DNA of 64,000 bases from an uncultured Prevotella sp. (GTDB lineage Bacteria > Bacteroidota > Bacteroidia > Bacteroidales > Bacteroidaceae), in NCBI GenBank assembly GCA_900320905.1, contig ONTZ01000001.1:1-64000 (forward strand), read 5' to 3'. Every line of letters begins with the position of its first letter. The first letter of the stretch is position 1. Of this stretch, positions 61,701 through 64,000 are shown in pieces. A program made the position numbers and the translations under genes. The notes beneath the pieces are model-generated. The model was not told the DNA's origin and did no database searches. It saw only the letters and a program-made list of their open reading frames with translations.

Positions 61701-64000
61701 ATGTCTCTACCTTTACATCGCTGAATCCCCAGCAGAAAGAGAATATCGATCAACTTGACTTTACTGCTGAGGGCTTGACAGATCCTGAGCCCACGCCAGT
61801 AGTTGACAAAGACAATAAACCTGTATTGGATGATGAGGGTAATCAAGTCTATGAGTATGATCCTTTCTACTATTATTATTGTCGTGAACCGTATACTATC
61901 AATGAAAAGGGTGAAGGTAAACAGATCACCACGATGGGTGTCAAGACAGGAACAACCGCTACCACCTATGAAGTCGGTAATCCAGTTCCTATGGGTATCA
62001 TCATTGACCAGGATACTTATAACAACCTGACGAACAAACAGAGAGGTTTCGTCATCCATGGTACGGCACCCACAGAGACCAGTACCCTCTACGTGTCGAG
62101 CGGTAGCGATATCTACAACCTGCAGAAGGAGAAGATCATCACCGTCATCTACCTCTATGAGTACGAGGAGAGCGATGAGACGGGCAACAATGTGACACCG
62201 GTAAGTGAGCGCCATATCGTGAACATCCACATCAACTTCGAGAGTGGTGTGCCTGAGGTGGGCGAACTGCACAAGCCCGACATCGTGCTCCCGGGAACCT
62301 CGCTTGTCCTCGATGTGCCAAGTGTCAGTGAGGGTGCCTACCGTGTGACCGATTCCGGTTGGGAACTCTTCTATCAGCAGAGTGATGCCGACACGCATAC
62401 CAACGGTATTCCATATACGAATGGTGTGACGCCGGTCTATTGGTATCAGAACAACTATTGGATTGCCTACTATGCGCAGACTTATCTGGGCAAGACCTAC
62501 AGTAACTCCGTACAGGTAAGTGTGGCTAACGCCCACGACCTGAAGAGTGTGATGAGCCACCCGCAGCACTACTATATAGACCATAAGGACGTGGACTATG
62601 AGCCGAAGATCTATATCAACGACTACAGCAGTTCTGGCGGTAACGGCCTCGACATGCTGAAGGACCTCTACGACTTGAGTCTGCTGGATGAAAATGGTGT
62701 CACTCTCAATAATGGACTCATACAAGGAGGTACATTCGATGGCCAAGCCCTGCTTAACGAACGTGTGAAGGCAGGCGAGGGCTTGGAGTTCTTCCTCCAC
62801 ACCGACCTCGACGGCTCAACAGCCAGTGCGGCAGAACCAACCAAGAATGCCTTGATTGCCGGCAGCAGTGATGGCGGTACGACTTATGGACCCTGCTTCT
62901 CTGGTACGCTTCATGGCGAAGGCCATTATATCAGCGGACTTACGAAGTCGCTCTTCGGTGACCTCTGTGGTAATGTCTATAACCTCGGTGTGATGGGCTC
63001 GTTCACTGGTGCTGGTATCGCTGAGAAGGGTAGTGGTTATGTGGAGAACTGCTGGATCAGTACCAGCAGTACGGCGGCAAAGACCTCGAAGCCGGTATTC
63101 GGCAATCCGACGGGTGGAGACGCAAAGCGTCCTTACCGCATCGTGAACTGCTACTATCAGGAGGAGTCAGGGGCCGCTAACCCGTACACGAACCATGATG
63201 GTAATTACGGCATACCGACGAAGAAGCCGAAGCAGGCCTTCTACAATGGTGAGGTGGCCTACGACCTGAACGGCTTCTATCTCTTCAAGCGTTACACCGA
63301 CGGTACCAGCCAGACGACAGGTCTGGAGCATAAGTTCTACACCTTTGAGGATGTCAACGATCCGACAAAGACCACGAGTACACCGCCAAGGACGGCCCAT
63401 TATGGTACGGCGGATGCCAGCCTCACTTCGTCGGGTGTGACCGTGAAGAATGATAAGAACGAAGATGTCAGTGTCTACCTGATGGGTGGCTATGTGGAGG
63501 ACCGCTATGCCGACGGTGACTTCCGCTATGCAGACCTCTCCATTCCTACAGGTGACAACCCGAGAACCTATAAATATATGGAGGGTACGGTAGAGAAGAC
63601 CATCCACTACCCCGTCTGGCCAGACGACTATATCTTCTTCGGACAGAACCTGAGTTATGGTCATGTCGTAGGCAAGACCCATCAGGATGTGCCGTCGAGT
63701 ATTGTCCGCACCGATGGTTATGTGGATGACACCAGCGATGGCAACCGCGTCTATCGTGCGCCGGCCTACTTCCGCTCGAAAGAGATGAAGATGGCTCACT
63801 TCAACCCCTATGCTGTCTTTGCACAGAGCAAGAAGGGTGATGCGACAACCCTTGCCTATAAAAACATGACTGCCATCGACTTCACAGGAGGCAACGGTGA
63901 TGTCGCCGGAGGCTTTAAGAAAGGTGACGCTGCCGGACACTTCTATCCGCCACTGCTCGACGATGACGGCCTCACAGGTTTAGATAACGTCGATCTGACA
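52718..64000 (+). CDS. Giant YGGGN-repeat surface protein (partial, 3' end outside the window)
   Basis: At least 3,761 codons without a stop to the window edge. The GTG start at 52718 follows GAGGAG by 5 nt and gives a Sec signal peptide, MKTKDFILSGLMFLAATTAQA. Residues about 22-2000 contain some 38 turns of the type [NDR]-[VIL]-[YF]-G-G-[GNC]-[NDHEY] (NVYGGGN, RVFGGND, QLFGGGN), spaced by 30-90 residues, as expected of a long beta-helix or other repetitive beta fibre. From about 2000 on the character changes: a motif Y-x-x-G-Q-x-V followed by W-x-x-L-[ST]-x-x-[EDQ]-[KR]-x-x-[FWY] recurs about eight times. Near residue 3400 come CFSGTLHGEGHYISGL and LFGDLCGNVYNLGV, reminiscent of GLUG-type turns. 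It ends the pilus operon, so an adhesin or filament is likely; I know no named family. Confidence 0.85.
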   Translation, partial: MKTKDFILSGLMFLAATTAQAQIKIGGNVYGGGNVGPMTGNTSVTVRAGDLHEVYGGARMANVGGSTFVNVDGEHASNYIIIDRVFGGNDVAGTIGSNEAGTKQIPATLLEHEDDLSLLNDTNRVDNTWDAIVRISTKTVTTTTGTGESAVTTKTEAADAQKIYIGQLFGGGNGDYDYTTQPKEAETTTDPDTGAETTTPAVENPYYGLERPVLDKAYLEICGGSIVYAYGGGNAATVKKNTIICVDNPSEVVSSIKVKDGVVSDAEDATEQLDDTRFERMGIFGSHQGFVKPNSAEFQIGRLFGGNNKAEMAIMPKWNLLNGRVRNLYSGGNEGDMICKDGLLLEIREGSEIVVDYLFGGCRKADVHPKKDDGSEQDHVYSPEGYHFPQDLAARVLVKGGDVNNVYGGNDISGKVHFGSGVGINTSVRGDVYGGGNGFYAYTDNASLRNDPVWRDFYYEVLSGQTSVAALNDFRPNAEQVSIHIVGTESKPTVIGGSVFVGGNCATLKPAVGYSNPLAELKIGSYVIADKVFLGNNGEMMVDASENGVLETYAGVADEVPADFSQMDLTDEGVFAEYMDGVTMEIEPSVKFDNYERDHYDTYIDYTTSIGSFYCGGNVGSIRSHNKVSNITFDNKVIIFNKLVGGCNNANVPERWTGANNTGTKLNAAYQGGLIGPADDDGNKLILNLSGLKIQPKRWVVERDAQYNIVYRDADNNVTTQDKGAVTYTPDANGNRQLEWNTVNNSDYDPETKTFKEVPPVTSLPEAATEVNSTDDDTNRRLFGGNIYGGCYNSGIVNGNVVININSTIVDREDDNPSDDKDFGVFDSVKGDSEGEAILYESDNYVITKRRSGVILDEQGMDVFGQALNVFGGGHGKDTEIWGSTTINLKAGYTFQIFGGSEEGIIGQPIGNSTATNGTFNASDGTYTFNGKLLKYDPKYSCYINLMGVTAGVSKQANHNEDMAEAEFIYGGGFFGPIVGNTVINLGKGRVFNTFAGSCNADILGHTETYIGRQLKDWHKNYMGRLSSDGILVKDTCYNEGFPWIRDIVYGGNDLGGKILGHKDFVGRVSDFAKTKMYTPSVPTGSSATKTPVLTDASAYVEYLQGRADAIFGGCYGTYDYSKPKFKEYFYTTAETAETLPSGVELEDILGDPKPGNSKPYINNAFVNFRPAYIQKNNVVKKVYGAGQGQTGEKERDLLQNRSYVLIDIPAEIEAMPYYQNLEVFGAGSWGGVGMKFAPAEAKACPDSASAVIDLMRGTISAAYGGSYKEGITRRTMVNVPAASTINITNIFGGAYGFIDTQKDANGDEVLDTDGNTIPWPRNDVPCDVYEANVNFSSENAFVTGAIYGGNNACRRTIFGKVNINSTVHSSPANLSFQGNVYGAGYGKDSWSHYTEVNLNRNAVVYYVYGGGNAGKVLNDASFHTWAGADIYTNMGAYNVDDDAHDAYMSPSSTNPMIVPAKYDGKYYNTNVHLKEGATITGYGFGGGHGAEAVVSGTAYFDILGGTAEKDVSGSGRSGDVKNLYEKKGHETFTAKTMVYVEGGTARNVYASGWRGSVGRHNGDIDVIKTDSDESLTDYTTYNDVDGEANVVIGKVDGTSYKDGIPAITRNVYGGGEGGSVFGTTNVTINNGYIGYRYEGATPTVFNASDYKEELVDGDQSLDKGGNVFGGGYVANSYVDNSIIKMYGGQVRGSLYGGGEIGPVGRGTAKTGAAEPTTGIITNHNAKIYKGGSTQVYLYGGHVMRNVFGGGRGQDNWGGDGTKLMATYMTEEELANLDLSSKGFVFGSTDVHIRGGEVGTAENALHGYGNVFGGGDEGFVYSATGTKASDGYYKNGGKLTLDCNVVVEPYLLVKSVDNTGNDNQFDEYQTESDGSFTLAGPDAPLPGLPIKKETKVTFNVGDYVPTEYLLQLGNKSADANRWNQFKDGTPEIIPEGVTIHNAVFAGGNIAAGSDIVNAETPTVYGNAAASLRDIFNRDLISVGTDEIGGLYGDGNLTLVDGFRELHIDNYGTDFYNLSEKVDKDVYDNMTQREKDYYQLKYVAKESHTYTYYVSSSLHTDEETGTAYKKGQKVTEATWNTFSEEEKANWNPGSKTYSKDDEIEDTEWALMDTAEQENWRQDGIFSKYAGRPLNTIQRADMCGVYGSRMVLNGAQDRAAEEVDYNDYTINRVGEVSLNQRRTLAVTIPSGYEELDDDQLNQYLHGNYFGIYNTVKYLGNLTSDVRFYEDKRKTNVNENGSAPPADGKTYYNYKLDKKSDKYRNNGTSLNKVALASGVYLEIKREETETAGEDVWGYITGVVELDLINVMQGMGGGYVYAKNEHGSKTTGTNPLILLNYNGDVASFREYTYLESESNLQLIETSGNFVHNTKQIVDDCYPNSGVYTDGYVASPAHYWYIRGQIYVYDQYISAYTGVANAYAEKVELPLTISAASNGRMTLREVQPNYYAYYDKNGMKLGDYEEKLVVNSKTYKLNDPISYWDYRLLSDADKEKFVEETYTTIAECTIGETTYPAGFTMLPGSVSQAGTYEAIKASAPTGKLNETDTKNVKYVLDEDGNKVAFDFVFRKSNNISHDQGYILTYEVNNPGVWNSYYTKSADRTDKINTNTYQKYESGQLSLPDGVTLADYYRGPTYSLKSDATEGVFGQREYKTGEIVNKNVYNNYEDNVKGNLSSLEGQAGVEEAFIVTSQVSVMDGDREVQRLYPGVVISRNSQYIDVDDNNTLKTYTTDQWNTIKAHLDQDQNGNLIKAKVCTSLLRFSTSDYVYTGQPLSTADIAELKTKVQAEHTDWTETQVDTYLDGYMTDAYLCYQGGDYGGQNFVRGQAYRALETWSALSAEDRQSFTFNYDAFDLFVDSTYSYRSEENYGEPKVQYDGYKFGTTTGAPLLDGDTPLNPPIYSVTKPVDYQAVFVGYKDSETAPEVKTLTYTDENNGEHSITVPSDLNDQTKWLSREEYEDIPNERHHYSPIVVKEPRTYYVVKEAFMRGDVPYTVGQVIDVSTFTSLNPQQKENIDQLDFTAEGLTDPEPTPVVDKDNKPVLDDEGNQVYEYDPFYYYYCREPYTINEKGEGKQITTMGVKTGTTATTYEVGNPVPMGIIIDQDTYNNLTNKQRGFVIHGTAPTETSTLYVSSGSDIYNLQKEKIITVIYLYEYEESDETGNNVTPVSERHIVNIHINFESGVPEVGELHKPDIVLPGTSLVLDVPSVSEGAYRVTDSGWELFYQQSDADTHTNGIPYTNGVTPVYWYQNNYWIAYYAQTYLGKTYSNSVQVSVANAHDLKSVMSHPQHYYIDHKDVDYEPKIYINDYSSSGGNGLDMLKDLYDLSLLDENGVTLNNGLIQGGTFDGQALLNERVKAGEGLEFFLHTDLDGSTASAAEPTKNALIAGSSDGGTTYGPCFSGTLHGEGHYISGLTKSLFGDLCGNVYNLGVMGSFTGAGIAEKGSGYVENCWISTSSTAAKTSKPVFGNPTGGDAKRPYRIVNCYYQEESGAANPYTNHDGNYGIPTKKPKQAFYNGEVAYDLNGFYLFKRYTDGTSQTTGLEHKFYTFEDVNDPTKTTSTPPRTAHYGTADASLTSSGVTVKNDKNEDVSVYLMGGYVEDRYADGDFRYADLSIPTGDNPRTYKYMEGTVEKTIHYPVWPDDYIFFGQNLSYGHVVGKTHQDVPSSIVRTDGYVDDTSDGNRVYRAPAYFRSKEMKMAHFNPYAVFAQSKKGDATTLAYKNMTAIDFTGGNGDVAGGFKKGDAAGHFYPPLLDDDGLTGLDNVDLT

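Overview
The window looks like a chromosome segment of a Bacteroidales bacterium, most likely Prevotella or a close relative. The evidence is: two SusC/SusD-type glycan operons; TAnnTTTG -7 promoter boxes instead of TATAAT; outer-membrane lipoproteins with Bacteroidota-type lipoboxes; a DUF6377 one-component regulator; and a type V (FimA/Mfa-like) fimbrillin cluster. The genus is an inference from style; no rRNA or other marker gene is present.

Region 1 (0.3-18.4 kb) is a starch utilization locus. On the minus strand run susC, susD, susE and susF, followed by a terminator and a separately promoted secreted GH13 amylase. Divergently, on the plus strand, run a LacI-family regulator, a GPH/MFS oligosaccharide transporter, a GH77 4-alpha-glucanotransferase with CBM20 modules, a GH97 SusB-type alpha-glucosidase, and a membrane-anchored helical-repeat protein without an output domain. 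The intergenic region holds a perfect palindrome of LacI type placed exactly midway between the two divergent -7 boxes.

Region 2 (18.5-33.6 kb) is a beta-glucan-type utilization operon on the minus strand: susC-like, susD-like, a surface glycan-binding protein with a recently duplicated module, GH16, a CotH-family protein, GH5 and GH3. Upstream lies a TPR/transmembrane/DUF6377 regulator. Region 3 (33.7-37.7 kb) returns to alpha-glucans with a type I pullulanase and a SusA-like neopullulanase. A near-copy of the LacI operator lies between the DUF6377 gene and the pullulanase gene, at the same distance from the pullulanase -7 box as in the sus locus. The two alpha-glucan halves therefore look like one regulon wrapped around a beta-glucan operon.

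Region 4 (37.8-64 kb) is a surface-filament cluster: a DUF3575/OmpA-like protein, a DUF5119 lipoprotein, three large paralogous fimbrillins, two smaller fimbrillin-like lipoproteins, and a giant open frame (at least 3,761 codons, running off the window end). The giant protein is built of about forty YGGGN-type turns followed by a different repeated motif. Two insertions break the cluster: an AAA-ATPase/PD-(D/E)XK gene, and a block with a 42-bp tandem-repeat array, paired palindromes, a toxin-antitoxin pair and a duplicated promoter. The same 42-bp repeat family forms a second array at the left edge of the window.

The most unusual items are the giant repeat protein at the end of a pilus operon, the fixed-geometry LacI operators tying the PULs together, the 42-bp repeat family, a coiled coil apparently grown from a 7-bp DNA word, and a possible short leader/small RNA upstream of the third fimbrillin.
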